Below are positions 23,101 through 33,654 of a stretch of DNA of 64,000 bases, one piece after another (position 1 is the stretch's first letter; each line of letters starts with the position of its first letter). Source of the DNA: Adiantum capillus-veneris (taxonomy: Eukaryota; Streptophyta; Polypodiopsida; Polypodiales; Pteridaceae); assembly GCA_014529385.2 (NCBI GenBank), contig CM043971.1, positions 58,768,209-58,832,208 of the forward strand. Reading direction: 5' to 3'. The notes under the pieces are model-generated. The model saw only the letters and a program-made list of their open reading frames with translations. It searched no databases and had not been told where the DNA came from. The translations under genes and the position numbers were made by a program.

Positions 23101-23331
23101 ACACACAGAGGGCAACATGTAGAAACTTCGGATTTTTAATCTGATCATGCTGTGTGAGACGAAGTAATTGCATATCCAGCGGTTAGCTTCACATTGAAGA
23201 CATTGCACTCCTGGAGGTAGGAAGGGCGAGGGTTAGTGCTTAGGTCAAGGTGTAGAATGAACTGGCAAGGGTGATTCCTGAGAGAGGGAAAACCTTAGGG
23301 AAAACTCGGTTGATTATGGCAATCTAAGCTC

Positions 23332-23332
<1 letters not shown>

Positions 23333-23374
<42 letters not shown>
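23333..23374. repeat. AG dinucleotide microsatellite
   Basis: About 21 uninterrupted AG units within the copy B spacer. Confidence 0.97.
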
Positions 23375-23379
<5 letters not shown>

Positions 23380-23859
23380 ATAAACTTTAGGGGAGAGCAA
23401 TGGTAATAAAGTGACCCAAAAGCCGCACTTAGTAAACATTGGAATAAGAAGAAGAAGGAACTCAGTAGAACTGAAAAGAAGAATGGAAAGAGAATGATTG
23501 TGTACAGATGTTTCCTAATGACCTAACATGTGTTACATTATAGAGACCCATTTTGAGTGTTCAAACAAGACTGTGACGATACAAAGCAATACAACAAGGT
23601 AGTCTGGAAAGAATGAGATGGTTACAAGAAGTTTAGGACGAAACAAGCACCCCAATTACACAGTAGAGAAGGTTTACCGAGGACAGGCATAGTAGAGACT
23701 AATAGCTCAGACTGAGAGTGTGCAGGGACATTATGATAACACCGACTCTGGTGGGAAGTTAAGTGAAAGAAGAGGGAAGGGTCGTGCAGAACCTATATTA
23801 TACTATAGGGAGAACATCTACAAAGATTGAAATAGCTGCAGACGGCTTACTTAGAGGGA

Positions 23860-25070
23860 TAATAGCATTTGATTCTGGAGCCATTTACCAGCGACAAGGG
23901 GACACCTTCCAAAGTTACTAGCTGGATTGCTCCTTGTGGCAAGATTTCCTGTACCATGAATGGGCCTTGCCAAGCTGGGACCAACTTCTTTGCTTTTTTC
24001 TGATATTTAGCTTGATACACAGTAGCACTAGTGAGCCTTGCATAAATTTTGTCTTTCGGAGAAGGGAATCATGCCAAGCCTTGCGACAAAGTTTCTTTGC
24101 TTCAAGAGCCTGAGAAGCCAAACTGTGGCTTTCTTCTAATAGGGTGAGACGAGAGACAGAGGCAGACCCCAAGCCCCCATGGGCACGCAGACTCCCTACT
24201 CGCGGAGATCCTGAGTTGAATTCAAAGGGTGCTATTGCTTCCAAACCGAAGGCTAACTGAAATGGGGTGTGATTGGTTGTGGCTTTGAAGGAAGTTCAGT
24301 ATGCCCAAAGGGTGCCGTGGATAGACGACGGATGGAGATGACATGCTTTCTGCAGGAGGGCTATCAGAACCTTGTTGGTGCTCTCGGCCTGCCCATTTTC
24401 TCTAGGGTAATAAGAACAAGACTTACGAGGAAAAATCTTGTAGTTGGCGAGCAAGGTTGAAATCATTTCATTAACAAAGTGATTGCCCCTATCACTTGTG
24501 ATCTCCAGGGGACAGCCAAACCTGCATTTTCATACAGAAACTTGGCTACAGTATTGCCAGTGCAATCAGTTGTCGCTAGTACCTCTGCCCACTTGGTTGC
24601 ATAATTTGTAGCCACCAACAGATACTTCCAGTTACCTAGTTGGGCCGGAGGAGCAATTGGACCCACAAAATCCATGCTCCATCACTCAAAGGGCAGCCAT
24701 GCCATAGAGACCTACAGAGGACGGTTTGACTATTTTCTTGGTTTAGGTCCACAGCGCTGACACACATCACATACTTTTCACATAGGCAATTGCATCACAA
24801 AAAACATAGGGCCACCATAGACCACTCTGTAGAATCTTCTGGGCGGTGATGTGACTAGGGTAATGGCCACCAGTGGGACCACTGTGGACATCCTCCAGAA
24901 TATTCTCAACTTCATGAGGGGAGACACACCGTCTCAGAACACCATCTGGTCCGCACTTGTAGAGCTGGCCTCCAATTAGAGTGAATGGCCTCGACTTTAA
25001 AAGCAATCTTCTCTTCTGCAATGGAGACGCATTCTCAGGGCACAGGCCAATAGATAGCAAATGCAAGAAT
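23860..25070 (-). pseudogene. Integrase of copy B
   Basis: Minus-strand pieces at 24767-25066 (HHCC domain, GGHYPSHITAQKILQSG), 24463-24675 (core start, MDFVGPIAPPAQLGNWKYLL) and 23918-24244 (C-terminal part, MEAIAPFEFNSGSPR). Several frameshifts separate them, and the core around the second Asp is disrupted near 24500. Same family as copies A and D. Confidence 0.8.
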
Positions 25071-26335
25071 CATCGTACCATTCCGGAGTGGTATTCACCT
25101 TAAAGAGACTGCTATCTGGAAAGTCATCTGCAACCCCTGTTGCTTCTTCACCTGTGTGAATGCAAGAGAGGTGATGAGCAAGGACATGATGTTTGCCGTG
25201 TCTGAGTACCACTCGAAATCAAACTCTTGAGATAAGAGTAGCCATCGCCATACTTGACCTACAATTTGCGGCTTATTAAGCATATAGCGCAGGGCATGGT
25301 GATCAGTAATAACTATGAAGTGGACTCCTAATAAATAATGGAGAAAATTTTGTAAAGCATACACAATAGCCAACCTTCCCTTTCTGTGGTGCTATAGTTG
25401 CGCTCTGTTGTGGTGAGTAGGCAATTTTCATAGTGAACAAGGTGATCCAGGTTGTACTCCTTACTATGCTGAGTCAGCACAGCACGCACAGCTAGTTGAT
25501 TGGCATCAGTATGCACATGAAAAGGAATAGGCCAATCCGGAGCCACTAGAATAGGTGCTTCATTGAGGCGTTTTTGGAGGTAAGCAAATGCTTCAGCCTC
25601 AGGTTTGGACCATTGGAAGGGTACAGTAGCACTGGTGAGTCGGGTCAGTGGTTGAGCCACCTGTGCCTACATGCGTATAATAAACCTGCGATGATAGCCT
25701 GTATGGCCTACGAAGCTCTAAATACCTTTAGGGTTGATTGGAGGCGGTAACTTCAAGATTTCTACTATCTTCTCTGTGTCGGGTGCTAAACCTTTAGCAG
25801 ACACTACATGGCCTAGAAGTGTACCTTCAGTGACCAAAAAATGACATTTGTTCGGATTGAGCTTCAGGCGTGCCTCTCTGCACGTGAGAAAGACAGCAGA
25901 GAGCTAAGCGAGGTGCTCCTCTAGATTCTCCAGTGGGGTTGAACATTGAGCACCCGAGAAGGTTGAAAAATTATCCATGAAGATGCGAAGATGATCCGTA
26001 AGCAAGGGACAGAATATGAGATATATTGTGCGATTGAAGGAAGGTGGAGCATTTTTCAACCCAAACAACATTCTAGTGTAGATAAAAATACCCCAGGGAG
26101 TCACAAAAGCCGTTTTAATTTGGTCACCTGGATGGATGCCCAACTGATTGAATCCACTGAACCCGTCCATGAAACTGTACAATACATGCCCTGCTACATC
26201 TTCTAGCACACGCTCTGTGAAAGGTGTGGGAAAACTATCTGGAATAGTTACCTTGTTCAGAGTGCGGTAATCTACGCACACACGGATTTTATTGCACAGC
26301 TTCTTAGGTGCTATCACCATGGTGATAACCACTCA
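24997..26335 (-). pseudogene. Reverse transcriptase and RNase H of copy B
   Basis: RT at 25904-26332 (IRVCVDYRTLNKVTIPDSFP, FSGFNQLGIHPGDQIKTAF, IFMDNFSTF). The active-site box reads F-M-D-N here, so the second catalytic Asp is lost. Thumb and RNase H pieces lie at 25328-25660, 25095-25373 and 24997-25212 in different frames (VITDHHALRYMLNKPQ). At least four frameshifts are present. The N-terminal RT half that copy A lacks is present here. Confidence 0.82.
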
Positions 26336-27690
26336 GAGTGCTCCACAGGTATAATGACCCCTGCCTCTTGCATTTTTTCTAGCTTTGACTTGACAGCTTC
26401 TGCATACTTTGGGTTGAGCTTGTAAGCTCGACCTCTGTCAAGCTTAGCCCCTTCAACCAGAGGGATAGTATGGACACCCAATTCTGTTGCGATCCCTTCT
26501 AAATCCTTGTAGGACCAAGCAAAAACATCTTCAAAAGAGTGCATGAAAGAGACTACCTGATCAAGTAGCGCAGGATGCTCCCATAACCAAGCTGCTAAGA
26601 GGATGTGCTTAGGGTTGTCAGGGTCGCTTAGGTTGACTTCTTTGACCGAGTCAAGAGGTGTAGCTGCAGAGGGCGCCTCAGAAGATGAGGAGTGACCTGC
26701 CTCTTGGAGCTTTGAGACATCATGGGCTGGTGTTTGATCGATTGGAAGCTCCGCATACTCCTCTTGTAACCATCCTGGTGGAAGCTCCTCGAAGGATAAG
26801 TCTTCAGACACAGCAGAGTGCTTTTACGTGGGTGGGGCGTCAGACCCGAGGGATGTTAAAGGAAGAGGTGGAACGTTGGCGAACTCATGCAGAGGATTTC
26901 TTTCACCTTCGGTGATGTGTTATAGATTCACCAAGGCCGACGACTTCCATCAGAGGAACACTTGAATCATGGTCATCAGGGACTAACACACTTGCTTCTG
27001 GGACTGGCACACTTTCTGCTGTACGACTTGGGTTACTGGTGTCAGCTTGAGGATCTGGGAGAGAGAGTGTATCCACAGGTGAGGCTTGAATAGAGACCAC
27101 ATAGCATGGCATCGATGTGGTAGCTTCCAACCACTGTAGCAGGTCTTCGTCAGACCCGTCAGGTGGGGTAAGTTGCTCGAGGTCGGGGTTGGACTGTACT
27201 GACAACGAGTTGTGATGAACTACTGGATCCATACCTTCTTCGAGTCGAATTGGTTGCATGGGGGAGCCAGGAGTATGTATCCACATGACATCGTTTCCCC
27301 AATCATGAAGTGCCTTAGTATGCTGCAACCATGGTCTACCAATAAGCAAGGGAAACACCCCCCTCCACCTGGGGAAGACTGACCACCACAAAATCCAAGC
27401 TAAAGGTGAAGTCTTGTACCTTCAGAGGCACCTTGTCTACTATGCCCACTGGATAGACTGTCCTCAAGTCGGCCAGTGTAACAGTGAATGGAGCAGGGCG
27501 GGTAGGCTGCAACCCTAAAGCCAACATAGTGAACTCTGGCATCAGATTGATCCCAGAACCACCATCGACTATGACGCCGAAGAATTGATGCCCAAGAATA
27601 GATACAGTGAGACGAGGACTTTTATAATCAGTGAAAGGTGTTGCTGGATAGGAAATCATGTAAGACTCTGAGGGCTATATGGGGAGGTGC
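26314..27690 (-). pseudogene. Protease and protease-RT linker of copy B
   Basis: Protease at 27336-27659 (VIVDGGSGINLMPEF, GIVDKVPLKVQDFTFSLDF). The frame then continues into a 350-residue linker (26903-27391 and 26314-26811), rich in Glu/Asp/Ser, with ILLAAWLWEHPALLDQVV and DVFAWSYKDLEGI just before RT. The DVFAW motif is common directly upstream of Ty3 RT. Frameshifts separate the parts. Confidence 0.8.
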
Positions 27691-27696
27691 CCATCA

Positions 27697-29480
27697 CTAG
27701 GCCCTGCACCCAGGTACAGAGACTGAATGACTGAGATGGGTGTCACTTCCGAGGGTTGCATCGAGCCAAAGCATATCGTAAAGGGATACTTGCTGAAAGG
27801 TGTTCTTCAAGATTGCTTCCGTTGTGGGCTTAGCTTCTGTGATCTGGGCTTCCTCTGGAACTTTGACCTGTTGCAAGTCAGCCACTGCTTCCAAGAAGGC
27901 TCCATCAATGTCTGATAGCATAGAGACTGGCCTGCTCCTAGCACCAATGAAGGGCTCTTCAGTTGGGTCAAGTTGTGGAAGTGGAGATGGACGAGATGGA
28001 CCTATTGGCAAGCTGAGACCAAGAGCTTCTCTTTGTGCCCGAGTGAGGACGCCAGCGGGCTCCCCCACTTGTTGTGGCCTAATCATATGAGTAGGAGGTG
28101 ATGGCTGAGGGATGGTGTTCATTGTGATCACATTGATCTTCGGAAATGTGAATTCTTGTTGGTTTTGAGTTGGACTGAAGATGAGGATGCCCTTTGCTTG
28201 GGACAATCCTTACTATAGTGGTCCTTAGACTCCAGACAATGTCGGCAAAGGAGGAGACCCTTCAGGTAAAGGACACTTTCTTTGGTAATGTCCATATTCT
28301 CCACATCTATAGCATAAGATGGGCCGATTTGATGGACTAAACGGGGGACTAGGTGGTCTTTGCTCTTGTTGCATAGAGTTGGAGGCTGATGTGTAGAAGC
28401 TTTGAGGGGTTGAGGCAGCATGGGTATAAAAATTTTGAGATAGAAAAGTACTTGACATACCTTGACAGTAGGGGTATTGAGCAAAGGTGGCATGTAATTT
28501 GGATGGCCATAGGGTGAACCATATTGGATGTTGGTGCTAGCCCTTGTTGGAGAAAAAAACCGAGACTTTGTTGTATTTGCCGCAATCCCTTGATATAGTA
28601 GCAATCCTTGTCTTCATGTCCAGACTTTTCACAGAAGTGGCAAGAAGTGGCAATAAGCACGAAGGGGACAGTCCTGTGGAGGGTGTCCTAGAGAGCGGCA
28701 TGAGCTGCACCATACCATAGCCTTAGTCTCCTGTTGAGACCTAAGCTCTTCTCTCTTGTTTTGATCCAAAGCCTCGCGATGTGGGGGCTTCTCCTGTCTA
28801 AGAGAGATTGATTTCTCCTCTTGAAGAGCACGTTGTAGTTTTAGGGCTTCAAGTTCCCTACGTAGAGAAGTCAAAGGGTCAGACGGACTCTCCAAGAGTA
28901 CAGAGGCAGTCTCTATCTGAGAAGAGTCGGTAAACAGTTTCCTTGCCCCCTCTATCCTAGTAGCAGCCGCAACAAACTCCTCCAAGGTGCCATCGAGTCA
29001 GAGATTCTCTCTCAATTTTTGCTGAGAAGTCTTTGGAAGAGCCTTCTCTACCCATTTCTTGACCATGAACTCATCTGGTGGCTGAGGAAGCTTGGCGACG
29101 AGAGACTTTGTTCGGGTCATGAGTTCTGCAAAAGTCTCTTTAAGCTGAAGCATCAGGTTGGCCAACTCATCCAGAACCCTTTCTTGGAAGTCCCCTGGTT
29201 TGAAAGCTTCACAAAACTGTTGTCTTAACGTGGCCCAAGTAGTAAAGTGGTTCTCTACAAACTGACTATAACACTTGTTTGCTAAGCCATCCAAGGTAGA
29301 TGGGAAGAGTACTAAGTAGGCATCTTCTAGGTTGAGCCCACGGCCTCTGCAGAGAGAAACGAACCTCCAGGCATGGTCGTCAGCATCTTCTGTGGAGAGA
29401 GAGAGAGCCTAAAAGTCGGAAACTTAATATTCGCCTTAGCTAGAACGCTTGTGAGCTCCTCCATGGTTGTCTATGCAAGA
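27697..29480 (-). pseudogene. gag: Gag polyprotein of copy B
   Basis: Minus strand, 5' end near 29465. Capsid pieces at 28998-29294 (WATLRQQFCEAFKPGDFQER) and 28629-28985 (CSSCRSLGHPPQDCPLRAYC), then 28349-28660 (CHFCEKSGHEDKDCYYIKG) and 28225-28458 (CYRCGEYGHYQRKCP), followed by CRHCLESKDHYSKDC. The same four knuckles as in copy A. A short duplication of GAAGTGGCA near 28640 and several indels break the frame. The C-terminal linker (27697-28206) leads into protease. Confidence 0.82.
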
Positions 29481-29733
29481 GCTTGTTGTAACACAGTGGA
29501 TGAGAAGTTGATTGATGGGGGTGACGGGGGAGGTGTAGAACTGTTTGAGGGGGAAGGTAGGGGTAATGGGGCTCGTGGACTTCTGCTTGGCACGAAGGGT
29601 TGACGCTTTCTATGGTAGTACTTCAATGGACTTAGTAGTGGGCTTTGTCGCTCTTTTGACTGCCTTGTATGTGTCATGCAGTAACCACAAGCCCACCCAA
29701 GCCTTTAGCACGGAGACCTTCACTTACTGCACC
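29481..29733 (-). other. Leader of copy B
   Basis: In sense (minus) orientation this matches the last 250 nt of the copy A leader (about 4290-4540). It is shorter than the 790-nt leader of copy A. No coding sequence was recognised. The base next to the LTR stub keeps GGTGC, as in copy A. Confidence 0.6.
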
Positions 29734-29775
29734 TGTAGCGAAGATAGTGTGCCGTGCCCTCTGTAGTGGGTGCTC
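29734..29775 (-). repeat. Stub of the 5' LTR of copy B
   Basis: Starts TGTAGCGAAGATAGTGTG on the + strand, the complement of an LTR 3' end, and follows the family LTR for about 42 bp to TGCAATGT. It then switches abruptly to inverted spacer sequence. The breakpoint has a short shared TGCAATGT, suggesting microhomology. Confidence 0.75.
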
Positions 29776-29929
29776 CTCAATGCAATGTCTTCAATGTGAA
29801 GCTAACCGCTGCATATGCAATCACTTCGTCTCACACAGCATGATCAGATTAAAAAATCCGAAGTTTCTACATGTTGCCCTCTGTGCGTTGTTGTTTAAAC
29901 TTACTGGCCTCGCCTCTCTCCCATCTCGC

Positions 29930-30290
29930 ACCTACCCACTATCCTCGCCCCTATCTTCCCTTCTCTCGCCCCTCCCTAACCCTCCCTCGCCCCTACCCTC
30001 ATCCCTTGCCCTCCCTAACCCTCCCTCACCCCTACTCTCATCCTCTCGCTCCTCACCATCCACCCTAGTCCCTGGTCTCGCCCCACCTTATACTCTTGCC
30101 CCTCATCAACCCCCTTGCCCCTATCCTCATACCTCGCCCCTAGTCCCCTCGACCTACCTACCCTTGCCCCTGACCACCCCTAGACCCTCTCCTCTTGGCA
30201 TCGTTGACCTACCTGCCTTTCTCTCACCCTCTTTCCTTTCCGACCCAGTCCCAACCCTTGCCCCTTTCTACCTTTTCGGCAGTTGACCTA
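29930..30290 (+). repeat. C-rich minisatellite, inverted partner of the copy B spacer
   Basis: Imperfect CTCGCCCCTACCCTC units on the + strand, the reverse complement of the array at 22690-23100. The flanking unique parts (for example the TTCAATGTGAAGCTAACC block) are shared too, so the pair forms a 0.5-kb inverted repeat about 6.5 kb apart. Confidence 0.8.
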
Positions 30291-30302
30291 AGTACCTGCA
30301 AC

Positions 30303-31690
30303 AGTTGTCACAAATAATACGGAAGCGTAAACTGACTTTTAATTGTACTTCAAATACTCAAGAGAATTAGAAAGAGAGAGAGAAAGCTTGACACTTCATT
30401 GGGGACCAGAAGATGGGCTGGTCCCCCCCCATAAAGAGATTATCTTTATTACTAAGAGAGAATCTTTACAAGCACAGTAACGGGGCAATTGCCCGTCCTC
30501 TATTCTTTCTTTTCTGCTTCTGACTGAGAGAGTGCGAAAGCTACTCTCAAAATACTAAGAGGATTTTCCCTCTGCTATGAGATTTTGGGAAGCTCTCGAA
30601 AACGAGAGTCTATCTTTCACAAAACTCAACGGAAGCTCTCGAAAATGAGAGTCTACCTTCCGCTAACTGTGTCCCTTTTTGCATAATCTGTTATTCCTAC
30701 AATAAAAACAAGGGAGAAACACGCAAAATGCACGCACACATGCTTGCTGTAATTTTTTGCACATAACCTGAAAATGTTACCTGAGCACCTTCCAAAGCCG
30801 AAATAGAGACCTTTTTTGCGATGGAATCGCACCAAACTTTGTGTGTGCGTAGTGTAGGTAGAGAAGAACTAGATTCTATATGTATTTTGCTGAAATTCAC
30901 CCTAAGAGAGATGATTAGGGGCTGAAAACAGAGAATTTACAACCATCACACTCTACGAAGAGAGTGCCCGCTGCACCTTCTCGCGATGAAACTTTACCGA
31001 AAGCTGGCTATGGCTATGAGAACCCTTGTTCTACACAATAGGAGCACGAGGCCACCACATATGTCACAAGGGGTTGCTCTCAAGCTTCCATGGTGGGCTC
31101 CAATGCGTAGAGCATACTCACAATAGGGGGGGTAGGAGCATTGCAAATACTGAGAAATGGGGGAGGGGGTGCTCCTAAATAGCCATCAGGGAGAGGGGGC
31201 GCTAGGAAGAGAGAGGGTGAGAGTGAGAGTGAGAGAGGTAGTTTTGCATTGGTAAGTGTGCCACTTGGCACACTTACTTAATAACTTTAAAAACCCTTCA
31301 ACTTTCACTTTTAAAAGTCCCTAAGCTATTAATGAAATGTGCAAATTAACTCACAACTGCACACACAGATGCTACTAATGAAATTGTTAGCTGCTCCCCA
31401 GCGCAATGCCATACCAGCACTGCTCTGGCATTACCTATTCGCACTTGTCCGGCCATTTGGTCCAGTGTAGACAATTTAAAATAATTTAATTTGACTTATC
31501 CTAAGGCTGTAAAATAATTCAAGCCTTAGGATTACTGTTGTTCTAAGGACCCCATCTCATTCCTGTGCTTGCACTAGCGCGCGTAACTTTTTGAGCCTGA
31601 AATCTGAGGCTATTGCTTACCCCTTCATTGAAGAACCGATTTCCCAATCACTAGGTCTTCAGGGTATTTTTCTGCTAGAGTCTCTACTTG
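30303..31690. other. Unassigned insertion of about 1.4 kb
   Basis: Interrupts the spacer-ORF3 sequence: the flanks at 30300 and 31695 adjoin in copy B with only about 330 nt between them. It contains two spaced copies of GGAAGCTCTCGAAAACGAGA-like sequence (about 30591 and 30631), each a small palindrome (CTCTCG/CGAGAG), and purine-rich GAGTGAGAG runs near 31210. It begins TTGTCACAAATAATACGG. It might be a solo LTR or a non-coding insertion. I see no coding region. Confidence 0.4.
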
Positions 31691-31694
31691 CACC

Positions 31695-32338
31695 AGAGAT
31701 CTTTGTCTGATAAATCTGAAACTTCGATTCAGGAAGATGCAGAACACTCCAGCCACGGCCTCAACGATATATCTTCAAGTGATCCCAGTGATGACAGTTA
31801 AAAATCATCTACAGAGTCCTCAGAGTCGGAGCCAGATTCAGAACCTTCTAGTGATCTGAATGTACGTCCTAAAGATAAAAAGAAGACTAACACTCAAGTG
31901 CTCAGCCATCAGATCAGTAGGCCTCAGACATCAAAAAGTCACGCCAAATTCACCTTGAATTTTCACATACAGCCGCCTCATCCATTACTTGGAGAAGCTC
32001 TATCCAGAGATCAATTGCACACGCTAGGTCTTACAGCGTTGGCAGATGCAAATCTACCGGATATGGTCCCTGTGGATATGGTCCATGAAGTTCTCAAGAT
32101 TTTCCTCAAGGTACGCGGTCACACAGTCACAGCTACACACATTGGTCATGCCTTGGGGATGACAAGCTTTCCCTCTATAAAACCAGCCACTAGGACTTAC
32201 TCCCAACTTTCCAAAGATGCGACCATACAGGCCTGTCAGGATCTACTGAGTACTGATCACCCAGACTATGCAAGGAATAAAAGGCTTTTGGCTATATTCA
32301 AGTATTACTTCCTTCTCAGAGATGCCAAAGTAAGTAAG
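31695..32338 (+). pseudogene. ORF3, N-terminal half, in the rearranged copy
   Basis: Same frame throughout, with one TAA at 31799. It encodes the acidic Ser-rich N terminus (SLSDKSETSIQEDAEHSSH), the KDKKKTNTQVLSHQISRPQ junction that the LINE interrupts in copy B, and the conserved domain (LGLTALADANLPDMVPVDM, PATRTYSQLSKDA, ILAIFKYYF-like LLAIFKYYFLLRDAK). It stops at the rearrangement point near 32338. It is useful as the uninterrupted reference for this part of ORF3. Confidence 0.78.
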
Positions 32339-32339
32339 G

Positions 32340-32493
32340 ACGAGAGGGGACTAGACCAGGACGAGTGACTAGACTATCTAGTCTAGTATTTAGCTCGAGT
32401 GAGAGCTTAAACGAGCTAGCTCCTCGACCTGTAGGCACAATGGAGTGAAACTTCAGTTGAGGTCTCACCGGGCGTGCCAAAAATGAGAGCACC
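32340..32493 (-). other. Leader and primer-site sequence in minus orientation
   Basis: In minus sense this reads from the LTR end GGTGCTCTCATTTTTGGCAC into sequence matching the start of the copy A leader (ACCTCAACTGAAG, 3774-3786), then about 100 nt of unmatched sequence with CTAGTCTAG-type short repeats. It joins ORF3 antisense at about 32339. It marks the LTR at 32494 as the 5' LTR of a minus-strand element. Confidence 0.6.
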
Positions 32494-33079
32494 TGTAGCG
32501 GAGATAGTGTGTCGTGCCCTCTGTAGTGGGTGCTCCTCAGTGCAATGTGCGTGATATCTCACTCCACAGAATGCAAACACAGAAGACAAAGAACAAAAGA
32601 GCAAGAATAACAGAGCAACAACGACAATATGACTCAGCAGATCATGAACGGCACGAACATTGACAAACTCAAAGAAACCGGTATAGACTCTGGCATGGCA
32701 GCACACTCAGCTCCAACCCAGATCTCATAGGTACAGTGGGGGTGTCGAGGCTCAACTGTGTAGGGATGGTACAGACGTGCTGTGTACAACTCTGATAATA
32801 GACTCTAAGATGACTGACCACACAAAAGTAGATCCTCTATATACCCAAACAACTACGGATATATACAACATAAAGAGCCACCAACGGCTCACCAATATCT
32901 AATCCAGCTAAGCATATCTCTGAACTGTGGTAGTGGTGCGTTGGCCACGGTGTCGACTGGACCACCACTCGTATCCCTGCCACGTATCACCGACCTGGTA
33001 AGAGAGTCCGTCTAGTGTGGAACCTGGCCAACTGTGACTAACTGCCTATCCGTGCCAGTGACACTGTAGCCCTGCTACA
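32494..33079 (-). repeat. Complete family LTR, minus orientation (586 bp)
   Basis: TGTAGCGG at the left and CCTGCTACA at the right on the + strand. Slightly longer than the LTRs of copy A. It is closest to the truncated LTR of copy B over 32840-33079. Its leader is on the left, so it is a 5' LTR whose element body has been lost. On the right it abuts LINE ORF1 sequence at 33080. Confidence 0.85.
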
Positions 33080-33460
33080 AGGAGTTCGCGTACCTCACCT
33101 CGGTTGGGTCTACTACCAATCATCTTGCAGATAACAAAGGTGGCCTAGAGGTTCTCTACCTCTTCTGCAAAGCTTGCTTGCTCCGCTGACGACAGAGCAA
33201 GTCCAATGGTGGGCTCAACGGGGTCGCGCGAGGGGGCTTCCTTTGAGTCCCTCTGGGGCGGAGGACGAGCCTCCATCTGTGTCTATTACTGCAGGAAGTC
33301 GGGGTTAGACGTTTTCCTGCAGCATGGATGGCTACCAAAATAGAAAAAAAACCACCAATGGCGAAGAGGCTGGAGGGGCAAGAGAAAGAAGGGGTAGCGG
33401 GGGGGTGTCTGGTGATGGCGAGCGAAGCAGTAGCAGCGAGCGCGCGCATCATATCACACC
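33080..33460 (-). pseudogene. Second L1-like LINE: 5' region and ORF1 start (second copy)
   Basis: Minus strand. A pyrimidine-rich leader (33290-33460) and the first part of ORF1 (VEPTIGLALSSAEQASFAEE, then EVRELLQA-like sequence) match 2590-3060. The shared block GATGGAGGCTC is visible in both. It is cut at 33079 by an LTR, as the other copy is cut by copy A, but at a different place in ORF1. Sequence at 33461-33654 is unassigned. Confidence 0.55.
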
Positions 33461-33654
33461 ACGGAGTGGCAGTCTTATGCTACATATTCCAAAGAGGATT
33501 TTGTTGGACACAGAGCTTAGAGAGCAAGTTGTGGCGATTTGGACAGTGAGTCTAAACACACTGGGGACCCTGCTACTAGAGTGGTCACTTGCCACGTGGA
33601 GCTTAGTTGTTTTTTCCTCTAGGAGTTGGCAGCCCACGTGCTGGCTGTGGCCCG

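Larger units (their letters stand above)
22441..23850 (-). other. Spacer between integrase and ORF3 in copy B
   Basis: No credible gene. In sense (minus) order it contains about 600 nt of untranslated sequence with an AG microsatellite (23333-23374), then a C-rich minisatellite (22690-23100) built on CTCGCCCCTACC units, then a lead-in to ORF3 with the pentadecamer-like repeat AGAGTCTATACAGCGA twice near 22640-22690. The part 22690-23215 is repeated in inverted orientation at 29776-30300. Confidence 0.65.
14037..29775 (-). mobile_element. Ty3-type retrotransposon, copy B, with a LINE nested inside
   Basis: Minus-strand element of the same family as copy A. A truncated 3' LTR (14037-14269) is followed, going up in coordinate, by ORF3, a C-rich spacer, integrase, RNase H/RT, protease, gag, leader and a 42-bp stub of the 5' LTR at 29734. 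A 5.9-kb L1 element (16252-22165) splits ORF3. Without it the element would be about 9.8 kb, like copy A. Numerous frameshifts show it is dead. Confidence 0.85.
29776..32338 (+). mobile_element. Rearranged partial Ty3 copy: spacer and first half of ORF3
   Basis: From 29776 to 30300 this is an inverted copy of 22690-23215 (the C-rich spacer). At 31695-32338 it continues, in + sense, with ORF3 from the acidic N terminus through the helical domain. Between them lies about 1.4 kb of foreign sequence. At about 32340 it ends abruptly against leader and LTR sequence in the opposite orientation. It has no gag-pol and no LTR in its own orientation. Confidence 0.7.
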
